A stretch of 5,053 bases of DNA from Actinomycetes bacterium (GTDB lineage: Bacteria; Actinomycetota; Humimicrobiia; JAHJRV01). The notes under the pieces were generated by a model, which did not search any database, was not told the DNA's origin, and saw only the letters and a program-made list of their open reading frames with translations. The DNA lies in assembly GCA_030612085.1 (NCBI GenBank), contig JAUWOM010000079.1, forward strand, positions 1 to 5,053, read 5' to 3'. The position numbers and the translations under genes were made by a program. Positions within the stretch are counted from its first letter, which is position 1; every line of letters begins with the position of its first letter. Positions 1-5,053 of the stretch are shown piece after piece.

Positions 1-87
1 ATTGTGGCATTAGAAAAAGTAATAAATAGGGAAATTAAAAAGGAAGAGACACTCATACAAGACCAAGATTTTTTAGCCCTCCCTTAG
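1..87 (+). CDS. C-terminal tail of a probable DUF1385 (YqhQ-like) protein, partial
   Basis: An open frame enters from the left edge and ends at TAG 85-87, giving 28 residues that begin IVALEKVINREIKKEE. The start lies outside the window. Membrane proteins of the DUF1385/YqhQ family commonly end in a segment like 'EVAI-ALK-VL', and they often sit just upstream of prfA/prmC near rpmE. The first residues here fit that ending, and the position fits too. The remaining tail (KKEETLIQDQDFLALP) is charged and unremarkable. The family's function is not established; it is a predicted membrane protein. With only 28 residues visible the assignment rests on a short resemblance plus gene order, so another upstream gene is possible. 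That this is the end of a real gene is more secure than its name. Confidence 0.55.
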   Translation: MVALEKVINREIKKEETLIQDQDFLALP

Positions 88-471
88 AATTTTGAGATTA
101 TAGATTAAGCTGTCATTTTTGTATGTAAGGATTCTATTTAAAAAATTCTAAATAAGAAATAATACCTTGTCATTGCGAGGAGTATTAGCGACGTGGCAAT
201 CTCAAATAAGACAAACTATTAAATTTACTTAACATGAGATTGCTTCGCATATGCTCGCGATGACAAAATAATATAAATTTTCAAAGAATAAAATACTAAA
301 AGTGTTAACCTAACTCATTAACAATACATATAAATAAATAATATAAAAATATAATGACATATGATATTAAGGATATAATAATTAATGAAGTTTTTTAACC
401 ATCCATTTATAGACTTTGAAGAGTATAATTATTAATAAAATATTCTTATATATAATTTATGAGGTAAAAAG
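88..471. other. 384-bp intergenic region upstream of prfA
   Basis: No gene is visible on either strand. The stretch is very AT-rich. Its main content is the 100-bp palindromic repeat at 167-266. A weak AT-rich imperfect stem lies at 131-159 (ATTCTATTTA against TAAATAAGAA with a bulged A). No GC-rich stem followed by a T-run terminates the upstream gene. Several TATAAT-like hexamers occur between 325 and 430, but none has a convincing -35 partner, so a prfA promoter is likely here but cannot be placed. The end of the gap carries the prfA ribosome binding site GAGG at 461-464. Confidence 0.7.
167..266. repeat. 100-bp palindromic intergenic repeat (CATTGCGAGG type)
   Basis: The outer arms are TTGTCATTGCGAG (167-179) and its near-complement CTCGCGATGACAA (254-266): 12 of 13 positions are Watson-Crick and the other is a G-T wobble. 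Inner arms GCAATCTC (196-203) and GAGATTGC (236-243) are exact complements. The arms flank an AT-rich centre at 204-235. The whole therefore consists of two inverted half-units, each running from TGTCAT to AATCTC. Its G+C is clearly higher than the surrounding gap, as expected of a dispersed element. Similar half-units occur at 1566-1629. It has no coding capacity and looks MITE-like or REP-like; no target-site duplication is evident. Confidence 0.85.
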
Positions 472-1551
472 ATGAAAGGCTTATTAGATAGGCTGAAAAA
501 GATAGAAGATAGATATAATAATATATTAAAAAAGCTTAAACGACCTGATGTAACAAAGGATCCGGTTAAAATAAAAAAGTATAGCCAGGAGATTTCTCAA
601 TTAGAGGATACAGTTAAAGCAGCACAAAAATATAGAAAAATTAAATCAGAAATAAAAGAAATAGAAGAGATGTTGCAGACCGAAAAAGAGAAGGAATTAA
701 GGGATTTAATAACTGAAGAGCTATTAAATCTTGAGAAAGAGAAGTCAAACTTGGAAACAAAAATTGAGGAACTTTTATTACCAAAAGATGTGTATGCACA
801 AAAAGATATTATAGTAGAAATAAGAGCTGGAACTGGTGGTGATGAGGCAGCTCTTTTTGCATCTGATCTTTTCAAAATGTACTCAAAATATAGTGAGAAG
901 AATAATTTTAATGTTAAAGTACTTTCATCAAATGCCTCAGACTTGGGCGGTTTTAAGGAAATTGTTTTTGAAGTTAGTGGAAAAGGAGCTTATAACAAAT
1001 TTAAGTATGAATCTGGGGTCCATAGAGTCCAGAGAATTCCCGTAACAGAGTCAAGTGGAAGAATTCATACATCTACCACAACTGTTGCAGTTTTACCAGT
1101 TGCTGAGAAAGTAGATGTTGAGATTAAATCTGATGATATCTCTATTCAAACATTTCGGTCATCTGGTCCAGGAGGACAACATGTAAATGTTACAGATTCT
1201 GCTGTAAGAATAACTCATATTCCAACAAAAATTGTAGTTTCCTGTCAGGATGAAAGATCTCAATTTCAGAACAAACAAAGAGCATTTAAAATACTTAGAG
1301 CTAAATTATTAGACAGAAAAGTATGGGAACAGCAAAAAGAGGTGGCTACTAAACGTAAAGGTCAAATTGGAATGGGAGAAAGAAGTGAGAAAATAAGAAC
1401 ATATAATTTTCCACAAAACAGAGTAACAGATCATAGAATAGGATTAACACTTCATAAATTAGAACAGGTTTTATCAGGGGAATTAGATGGATTTATAAAT
1501 GCACTTTCCGTAAAAGATCGTGAAGAAAAGCTCAAACAGGTAAAGATGTAG
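472..1551 (+). CDS. prfA: Peptide chain release factor 1 (RF1)
   Basis: This 359-residue cytosolic protein recognises UAA and UAG in the ribosomal A site and triggers hydrolysis of peptidyl-tRNA. The N-terminal ~105 residues are Lys/Glu-rich and helical, as in RF domain 1. EIRAGTGGDEA follows at 116-126. The tripeptide PVT at 190-192 matches the RF1 'PxT' stop-codon reader; RF2 would carry SPF. The catalytic SSGPGGQHVN places GGQ at 234-236, so Gln236 is the expected methylation target of the PrmC encoded next. The C-terminal domain ends with TDHRIGLTLHKLE (319-331). Length is normal for RF1 (about 355-360). The ATG start is supported by GAGG at 461-464, seven bases upstream. The gap to prmC is 95 bp and mostly filled by repeat sequence. 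No internal lesion is seen. Confidence 0.98.
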   Translation: MKGLLDRLKKIEDRYNNILKKLKRPDVTKDPVKIKKYSQEISQLEDTVKAAQKYRKIKSEIKEIEEMLQTEKEKELRDLITEELLNLEKEKSNLETKIEELLLPKDVYAQKDIIVEIRAGTGGDEAALFASDLFKMYSKYSEKNNFNVKVLSSNASDLGGFKEIVFEVSGKGAYNKFKYESGVHRVQRIPVTESSGRIHTSTTTVAVLPVAEKVDVEIKSDDISIQTFRSSGPGGQHVNVTDSAVRITHIPTKIVVSCQDERSQFQNKQRAFKILRAKLLDRKVWEQQKEVATKRKGQIGMGERSEKIRTYNFPQNRVTDHRIGLTLHKLEQVLSGELDGFINALSVKDREEKLKQVKM

Positions 1552-1565
1552 AATTAAATTTTAAG

Positions 1566-1629
1566 TGTCATTGCGAGGAACAAGCTTCCCCGTTTGTCAT
1601 TGCGAGGGACGAAGTCCCGAAGCAATCTC
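1566..1629 (+). repeat. Two tandem half-units of the CATTGCGAGG repeat
   Basis: The motif TGTCATTGCGAGG occurs twice in the same direction, at 1566-1578 and 1595-1607. The first unit breaks off after about 26 bases. The second runs on to GCAATCTC at 1622-1629, matching the left half of the palindrome at 167-203. The second unit contains a perfect small hairpin, GGGAC (1606-1610), loop GAA, GTCCC (1614-1618). No inverted partner (GAGATTGC...TGACA) follows, so this is a solo or eroded form of the element. It fills most of the prfA-prmC gap and ends only 17 bases before the prmC start codon. No T-run follows the stem, so it is not a typical terminator. Confidence 0.85.
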
Positions 1630-1646
1630 TAATAAGAAACAATTAT

Positions 1647-2693
1647 ATGTTAAAAGAAACAATTTCCATTCAAAATGCTATTAAAAAAGCTACAAAATTT
1701 TTAAAAGAAAAAAACATTGAATCCCCAAGAATCACTTCAGAAATTTTAATTTCACATATATTATCAATTCCAAAGACTAAACTTTATCTTAAACTTGATG
1801 ACTTTATCTCAAAAAATGAATTTGAAAAATTCTGGGAACTTGTGATTACAAGGTCAAATAGGGTTCCAATTCAATACATAACTGGTGAAGTAAATTTTTT
1901 AGATTTAAAACTTAAGATTAAAAAAGATGTTTTTATTCCCCGACCTGAAACAGAGATTCTAGCCCAAAAAGCAATTTCAATTCTAAAAAATATGAGTATT
2001 AATGAAGATATTAAAGCAAATGAAAATGTAAAGGTAGGTATAAATACGAAAGCAAGAAAAAATATAAATTCGAATAAAAATATTAGAAAAAATAATTATT
2101 TAACATCATCAAATGAGAAAAAGCTTTTAGTTTTGGATATTGGAACGGGGTGTGGTGCTATTGGACTTGCAATTGCAAACAGAGTTTCTAATTGTTTTGT
2201 ATATGCTACAGATATTAATGAAAAAGCATTAGAAGTTGCAAAGAGTAATGCAGTTAATCTAAATCTTTCAGATAGAATAAATTTTTTAAAAGGTAATTTA
2301 TTTGAACCATTACCTTCAAATCTAAAACTTTCATTCGATTTAATTATTAGTAATCCTCCATATGTCCCAATTTCAAAGTTTAAGGAACTTCAGCCTGAAA
2401 TTAGAGAATATGAACCTGAAAATGCTTTACTTGGTGGCGAAGATGGACTTTTTTACTACAGAGAAATAATTTCAAAATCTCTGAATTTTTTGAAGAAAAA
2501 TGGATATCTTCTTTTAGAAATTGGGTATAATCAATCTGAAAAAATTAGGAAAATCGTAGAAGATATTATGAATCAATCCCAATTTTTCTTTAAAAAACAA
2601 AAACATGAAAAAAATAAAAGATATAGAATAATAGAAATAATTAAAGATTTATCAGAAATAGATAGAGTAATCGTCCTTAAAAAAGAAAAATAA
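1647..2693 (+). CDS. prmC: Release factor glutamine methyltransferase PrmC (HemK family)
   Basis: PrmC uses S-adenosylmethionine to N5-methylate the glutamine of the GGQ motif in release factors. The N-terminal helical domain (1 to about 90) has the family's SPRITSEILISHIL pattern and QYITGE (76-81). FIPRPETE follows at 96-103. The SAM-binding loop LDIGTGCGAIGLA is at 163-175 with acidic D189 after the next strand. The catalytic NPPY is at 236-239, and the C-terminus shows the usual KDL..IDRVI pattern (333-342). At 348 residues it is much longer than the usual ~280. The excess is mainly a low-complexity insert at about 116-157, just before the SAM loop, plus a short Lys-rich stretch near 313-326. 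ATG 1647 gives a complete N-terminus but has no clear Shine-Dalgarno; a repeat ends 17 bases upstream. Catalytic motifs are intact, so it is probably functional. Confidence 0.95.
   Translation: MLKETISIQNAIKKATKFLKEKNIESPRITSEILISHILSIPKTKLYLKLDDFISKNEFEKFWELVITRSNRVPIQYITGEVNFLDLKLKIKKDVFIPRPETEILAQKAISILKNMSINEDIKANENVKVGINTKARKNINSNKNIRKNNYLTSSNEKKLLVLDIGTGCGAIGLAIANRVSNCFVYATDINEKALEVAKSNAVNLNLSDRINFLKGNLFEPLPSNLKLSFDLIISNPPYVPISKFKELQPEIREYEPENALLGGEDGLFYYREIISKSLNFLKKNGYLLLEIGYNQSEKIRKIVEDIMNQSQFFFKKQKHEKNKRYRIIEIIKDLSEIDRVIVLKKEK
2001..2090 (+). repeat. Degenerate 18-bp tandem repeat inside prmC
   Basis: Five consecutive in-frame 18-bp units encode the six-residue blocks NEDIKA, NENVKV, GINTKA, RKNINS and NKNIRK (PrmC residues 119-148). 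By direct comparison, units 2 and 5 each share 13 of 18 bases with unit 1, unit 3 shares 11 and unit 4 shares 10. The region is strongly A-rich, so part of this similarity is compositional. It lies in the linker between the N-terminal part and the SAM-binding loop, where other PrmC proteins are short. An old in-frame minisatellite expansion that then decayed is the best reading; simple A-rich low complexity is the alternative. Confidence 0.55.
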
Positions 2694-2716
2694 AAAACTA
2701 TTTTTAAAGGTAAGAG

Positions 2717-3346
2717 ATGGCTGAAATTTTAAAAATTGATGAAAAAAAACCTTTGACTGACCAACTTAAAGATGCTTTTAAGTTCTTAAAGGATGGAGAA
2801 GTTATTGCTATTCCCACTGATACATTGTATGGCTTAGCTGCATTATTAAGTGACGAGAATGCAGTAAAAGAGGTTTATAAAATCAAAAAAAGAGATATAA
2901 AAAATCCAATTCCAATTCTTATTGATTCTTTACCCTCATTAGATTTGTATGCCAGGGAAATACTACCCTATGCTATAAATCTTGCAAAAATGTTTTGGCC
3001 AGGTTCTCTGACCATGATATTTAAACCTACCCAATTAGTTCCAGCAATTATCTGTGGGGGAAGAGATGGTGTTGGTATTAGAGTTCCAGCAAACAAAATT
3101 GTAAATTTTCTTACAAGTAAAGTGGGTGCAATAACGGGTACAAGTGCTAACTTAAGTGAAGGAGCAGATCCAATTAATGCTCAAATAGTAGATAAACAAA
3201 TTGGAAGAAAAATAAAGTTAATCATTTGTTCTGGTCCTTCATTGCTAAAGAAAGGCTCAACTGTCATTGATGTAAGAGAAAAATTTCCTAAATTAATTAG
3301 AGAGGGAGTAATACCCTGGCCAAAAATTATTTCCTCAATGTTTTAA
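2717..3346 (+). CDS. L-threonylcarbamoyladenylate synthase, TsaC/YwlC/Sua5 family
   Basis: The enzyme makes threonylcarbamoyl-AMP from threonine, bicarbonate and ATP; the TsaD complex then transfers it to A37 of ANN-reading tRNAs (t6A). Family hallmarks in order are PTDTLYGL (33-40), the K-x-R motif K57/R59 followed by NP, WPGSLTMIF (94-102), GIRVPA (120-125), TGTSANLSEG (140-149) and STVIDV (181-186). At 209 residues it is the single-domain TsaC form; the extra C-terminal domain of longer Sua5/YwlC proteins is absent. It begins 23 bases after prmC, with AAAGG at 2706-2710 placed six bases before the ATG, so the two are probably co-transcribed. Position after prfA-prmC is the usual one for ywlC-type genes. 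The exact name (tsaC, ywlC or sua5) is convention, so no symbol is given. Confidence 0.94.
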   Translation: MAEILKIDEKKPLTDQLKDAFKFLKDGEVIAIPTDTLYGLAALLSDENAVKEVYKIKKRDIKNPIPILIDSLPSLDLYAREILPYAINLAKMFWPGSLTMIFKPTQLVPAIICGGRDGVGIRVPANKIVNFLTSKVGAITGTSANLSEGADPINAQIVDKQIGRKIKLIICSGPSLLKKGSTVIDVREKFPKLIREGVIPWPKIISSMF

Positions 3347-3459
3347 AAAGAAAACCCATAGTGTATACTTATTTTTTAATAAGAAAGGAAGATAAGAATC
3401 ACATAATTGTTGATATAAAAGTAATATCTTAAAAATTGTTCAAAATTGATTGAGGTGAG
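3347..3459. other. 113-bp gap between the tsaC-like gene and rpiB
   Basis: No gene or dispersed repeat is seen. Two weak AT-only hairpins are present: CTTATT/AATAAG at 3368-3383 with loop TTTT, and GATAT/ATATC at 3412-3428. Neither is followed by a T-run and neither is a convincing terminator. The gap ends with the rpiB ribosome binding site GAGGTGAG at 3452-3459; its GAGG core is four bases before the ATG. Confidence 0.5.
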
Positions 3460-3906
3460 ATGAAGAAAATAGTAATTGGTAGTGATCATGGTGGATATGC
3501 TCTTAAAGGGGCAATAATAAATCATCTAAAAAAGAAAAAGTATAAAGTAATCGATGTTGGTACATATTCAGAAGATAGAGTTGATTATCCTGATTTTGCA
3601 GAAAAAGCTGCCAGGATGGTCGCTTCTAATGAAGTAAAGATGGGAATATTGATATGTAACACTGGAATTGGAATGTGTATTTCTGCAAATAAGATTAAGG
3701 GTATAAGGGCAGCAAATGTTCATGACATTGATACAGCTAAGTTAAGCAAAGAGCACAATAATGCAAATATAATAACATTGGGTAGTGTAGTCTTAGAACC
3801 TGAAGAGGCAATAGAAGTAGTAGAAAGTTGGCTTAATGCCAAGTTTGTAGGAGGTAGGCATAAAAGAAGGATTAAAAAAATTTCAAAATTAGAAAATGAA
3901 AATTAA
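3460..3906 (+). CDS. rpiB: Ribose-5-phosphate isomerase B
   Basis: RpiB interconverts ribulose-5-phosphate and ribose-5-phosphate in the pentose phosphate pathway. The 148-residue length is typical. GSDHGGYALK (7-16) carries D9 and H10 of the phosphosugar site. C66 in ILICNTGIGM is the expected catalytic base, SANK is at 75-78, and EHNNAN (98-103) contains H99 and N100. These positions coincide with the E. coli RpiB numbering. The one oddity is Asn at 67, where most homologues I know have Gly (CGTGIG). The related galactose-6-phosphate isomerase subunits LacA/LacB share the fold, but a single gene with C66 and this neighbourhood favours RpiB; allose-6-phosphate isomerase activity cannot be excluded. 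The Lys/Arg-rich tail (134-144) is mildly extended. The start is supported by GAGGTGAG just upstream. Confidence 0.94.
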   Translation: MKKIVIGSDHGGYALKGAIINHLKKKKYKVIDVGTYSEDRVDYPDFAEKAARMVASNEVKMGILICNTGIGMCISANKIKGIRAANVHDIDTAKLSKEHNNANIITLGSVVLEPEEAIEVVESWLNAKFVGGRHKRRIKKISKLENEN

Positions 3907-3945
3907 AAAAATTAAAGCTATTCAAAAAATTTAAAAATATTAAAA

Positions 3946-3999
3946 GCTTTGGGTATATTTTCTCGACTGAAAATGTCTTCGAAAATATACCACAAAGCA
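3946..3999 (+). repeat. 53-bp hairpin repeat, copy 1 (after rpiB)
   Basis: The arm CTTTGGGTATATTTTC (3947-3962) pairs fully with GAAAATATACCACAAAG (3981-3997), leaving one bulged A; G3946 and C3998 add one more pair. The 18-base apical segment between the arms can form a further GAC/GTC stem closing a TGAAAAT loop. No T-run follows, so it is not a standard intrinsic terminator. It starts 40 bases after the rpiB stop in the same orientation as copy 2, which lies after upp; the 53-bp match is 3947-3999. It may be a dispersed palindromic element or a structured 3' mRNA end. Confidence 0.9.
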
Positions 4000-4010
4000 A
4001 TAATATAAGA

Positions 4011-4092
4011 TGTCATTCTGAAGGAGCAATTGCTCCTGAAGAATCTTATAAAGAGATCCTTCCCCTTCATTTCACTCAGGGTCAGGATGACA
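4011..4092. repeat. 82-bp palindromic repeat (CATTCTGA type)
   Basis: The ends are TGTCATTCTGA (4011-4021) and TCAGGATGACA (4082-4092), complementary at 10 of 11 positions. Inside are a perfect 14-bp palindrome GGAGCAATTGCTCC (4023-4036) and a second stem, GAAGAATCT (4038-4046) with AGATCCTTC (4054-4062), with one mismatch. The unit shows the same scheme as the repeats at 167-266 and 1566-1629 (TGTCATT at the end, AATCT inside), but with different intervening bases. Similar TGTCATTCTGA...GAATCT repeats are, to my knowledge, common in genomes of several environmental bacteria. It starts 11 bases after the hairpin repeat copy 1, so two families sit together in the rpiB-upp gap. Confidence 0.85.
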
Positions 4093-4130
4093 ATTTAAAA
4101 ATTAATATTAAAATATCAGGAAATTTGGAA

Positions 4131-4138
4131 GGGAGGAG
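4131..4138 (+). promoter_or_regulatory. Strong Shine-Dalgarno deciding the TTG start of upp
   Basis: GGGAGGAG lies upstream of TTG 4144, with the GGAGG core at 4132-4136 and seven bases of spacing. No in-frame ATG or GTG lies between the upstream in-frame stop (TAA 4096-4098) and this TTG, and the first internal Met is residue 40, inside conserved sequence. The site therefore fixes TTG as the start. Confidence 0.85.
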
Positions 4139-4143
4139 ATAAA

Positions 4144-4788
4144 TTGGAACCTATAATTATTGATCACCCACTTGTAAAACATAAGTTAGGGGTACTTAGA
4201 AATGAGGACACAAAGTCAAAGGAATTTAGAGAAATTGTAGAAGAATTAACGATTATTTTAATGTATGAAGCTACTAAGGATATCCCTACAATTAAATATA
4301 ATATAAAAACCCCGCTTATTGATACTGAGGTTGATAAAATCAAAGATTCAAATTTGGTTATTATACCCATCATAAGAGCGGGATTAGGTATGTTAAATGG
4401 AGCCTTGAAGTTAATACCTGGAGCAAGAGTCGGGCATTTAGGTATTTATCGGGATGAGAAGACACTACAGCCAGTAAGTTATTATATGAAATCACCAAAG
4501 TTAAGGAAGGAAGATATTATCTTTATCGTCGATCCCATGTTTGCAACTGGAGGTTCAATGATTATGGCTATTGATTATCTCAAAAAAAATGGTGCCAGGA
4601 AAATCAAACTTTTAAATATTGTTTCAGATCCAGAAGGTATAAAAAAATTAAATAAACATCATCCAGATGTAAAGATAATTACTTGCGCAATAGATTCTCA
4701 CTTAAATAAATGTGGTTATATAATACCTGGTCTGGGAGATGCAGGCGATAGGCTCTATAATATTCAACCTGAAAAAGAAATAAAATAA
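4144..4788 (+). CDS. upp: Uracil phosphoribosyltransferase
   Basis: Upp converts uracil and PRPP to UMP and pyrophosphate in cytosolic pyrimidine salvage. The 214-residue product is close to the usual ~209. The N-terminus IDHPLVKHKL (6-15) followed by RNEDT matches the family. IPIIRAGLGM (74-83) and GHLGIYRDE (97-105) are conserved substrate-site segments. The PRPP-binding loop VDPMFATGGS is at 129-138, where Phe replaces the more usual Leu. The uracil-binding GYIIPGLGDAGDR is at 191-203. Translation starts at TTG with a strong ribosome binding site. A 237-bp gap with two repeats separates it from rpiB, so it may have its own promoter, though none can be placed. A hairpin repeat begins 13 bases after its stop. 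Neighbouring rpiB (ribose-5-phosphate for PRPP) and dCMP deaminase fit a nucleotide-metabolism cluster. Confidence 0.97.
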   Translation: MEPIIIDHPLVKHKLGVLRNEDTKSKEFREIVEELTIILMYEATKDIPTIKYNIKTPLIDTEVDKIKDSNLVIIPIIRAGLGMLNGALKLIPGARVGHLGIYRDEKTLQPVSYYMKSPKLRKEDIIFIVDPMFATGGSMIMAIDYLKKNGARKIKLLNIVSDPEGIKKLNKHHPDVKIITCAIDSHLNKCGYIIPGLGDAGDRLYNIQPEKEIK

Positions 4789-4801
4789 AAGTTATTGGAT
4801 A

Positions 4802-4854
4802 CTTTGGGTATACTTTCTCGACTGAAAATGTCTTCGAAAGCATATCACAAAGCA
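4802..4854 (+). repeat. 53-bp hairpin repeat, copy 2 (after upp)
   Basis: This copy matches 3947-3999 at 49 of 53 positions with no gaps. The arms are CTTTGGGTATACTTTC (4802-4817) and GAAAGCATATCACAAAG (4836-4852), with the same bulged A. The 18-base apical segment is identical to copy 1. Compared with copy 1, one T-A pair has become C-G on both sides, one G-C has become a G-T wobble, and one A-T has become an A-C mismatch. It starts 13 bases after the upp stop. No T-run follows. Confidence 0.9.
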
Positions 4855-4906
4855 TATATTTGAATTTTTAAAAATTTAAATAATTGTTAATTAAGCTTTA
4901 AAAATT

Positions 4907-5053
4907 ATGAATAATAAAAGACCTCCATGGAATGAATATTTTATGAGTATAGCAAAATTAGTCTCAAGCAGGTCAACATGCTTGAGAAGAAAAGTTGGTG
5001 CTATAATAGTTAAGGACCGTAGAGTACTTAGTACCGGTTACAACGGAGCTCCA
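4907..5053 (+). CDS. dCMP deaminase (ComEB/Dcd family), N-terminal part
   Basis: The 49 visible residues begin MNNKRPPWNEYFMSIAKLV and continue through RSTCLRRKVGAIIVKD (22-37) to STGYNGAP at the window edge. This is the classic N-terminus of zinc-dependent dCMP deaminases: RP-W-EYFM-IA, then SRSTC-RR-VGA, then GYNGAP. The family converts dCMP to dUMP, the precursor of dTMP; Bacillus relatives are called ComEB. The zinc-binding His/Glu and PCxxC motifs lie beyond the window, so catalytic competence cannot be judged. No Shine-Dalgarno is visible before ATG 4907; the preceding ~50 bases are nearly pure A/T and follow the hairpin repeat. Position directly after upp is common in Firmicutes-type clusters. 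Confidence 0.93.
   Translation, partial: MNNKRPPWNEYFMSIAKLVSSRSTCLRRKVGAIIVKDRRVLSTGYNGAP

Noticed and set aside
111..117. Isolated TGTCATT as another half-repeat
   Set aside because: Only seven bases match; the following sequence has neither GCGAGG nor CTGAAGG and no AATCT end.
305..334. Possible promoter for prfA: TTAACC (305-310) and TATAAA (329-334), 18 bases apart
   Set aside because: It matches consensus at only 4/6 and 5/6, and such pairs arise easily by chance in sequence this AT-rich. The TATAAT at 424-429 has no acceptable -35 partner.
597..875. Open frame of 92 codons on the minus strand within prfA
   Set aside because: It is antisense to clearly conserved RF1 sequence, is Ser/Phe-rich as expected from reversed Lys/Glu codons, and has no recognisable domain.
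836..1045. Open frame of 69 codons on the plus strand within prfA
   Set aside because: It overlaps the conserved RF1 core in another frame and has no ribosome binding site or family resemblance.
167..1629. CRISPR array made from the CATTGCGAGG repeats
   Set aside because: The copies are irregularly spaced, lie in both orientations and are separated by a housekeeping gene; there is no regular repeat-spacer pattern or cas gene.
3368..3383. Hairpin CTTATT/AATAAG as a terminator after the tsaC-like gene
   Set aside because: The stem is six weak base pairs with one G-C, and no T-run follows it.
3946..3998. Hairpin after rpiB as an intrinsic terminator
   Set aside because: The stem is long but AT-rich, the apex is large, and the bases after it are not a T-run. 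Its near-identical second copy favours a repeat element.
4164..4373. Open frame of 69 codons on the minus strand within upp
   Set aside because: It is antisense to conserved Upp sequence; its hydrophobic look follows from the complementary codons.

Overview
This is an AT-rich bacterial chromosomal segment (roughly 30% G+C by eye) with every gene on the + strand. The layout is: tail of a probable DUF1385 protein (1-87); a 384-bp gap with a palindromic repeat; prfA (release factor 1); a gap with two half-repeats; prmC; a TsaC-type threonylcarbamoyl-AMP synthase; rpiB; a gap with two different repeats; upp; a gap with a second copy of one repeat; and the start of a dCMP deaminase gene cut off by the window edge. 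This gene order is the familiar Firmicutes-type housekeeping cluster, and related orders occur in some uncultured phyla. Together with the low G+C, the Lys/Asn/Ile-rich proteins and the scattered CATTGCGAGG-type repeats, it suggests a low-G+C Firmicutes relative or an uncultured lineage such as Atribacterota. That placement is inference only.

The genes fall into two functional groups. prfA, prmC and the tsaC-like gene serve translation: RF1 terminates at UAA/UAG, PrmC methylates the Gln of its GGQ motif (Gln236 here), and TsaC makes the intermediate for t6A37 of ANN-decoding tRNAs. rpiB, upp and the dCMP deaminase gene serve pentose phosphate and pyrimidine nucleotide metabolism: ribose-5-phosphate feeds PRPP, Upp uses PRPP to salvage uracil, and dCMP deaminase supplies dUMP for dTMP synthesis.

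No unknown protein system is visible; the genes are ordinary. The unexplained structure is in the non-coding gaps and in one loop of PrmC. A 53-bp hairpin repeat occurs twice, after rpiB and after upp, with 49/53 identical bases and all four differences in the stem, one pair of them compensatory. Palindromic or half-palindromic repeats of a TGTCATT...AATCT design occupy three gaps. PrmC carries an approximately 40-residue Asn/Lys/Ile-rich insertion encoded by about five degenerate 18-bp tandem units. prmC and the dCMP deaminase gene, each close behind a repeat, lack a visible Shine-Dalgarno sequence, whereas the other complete genes have one.
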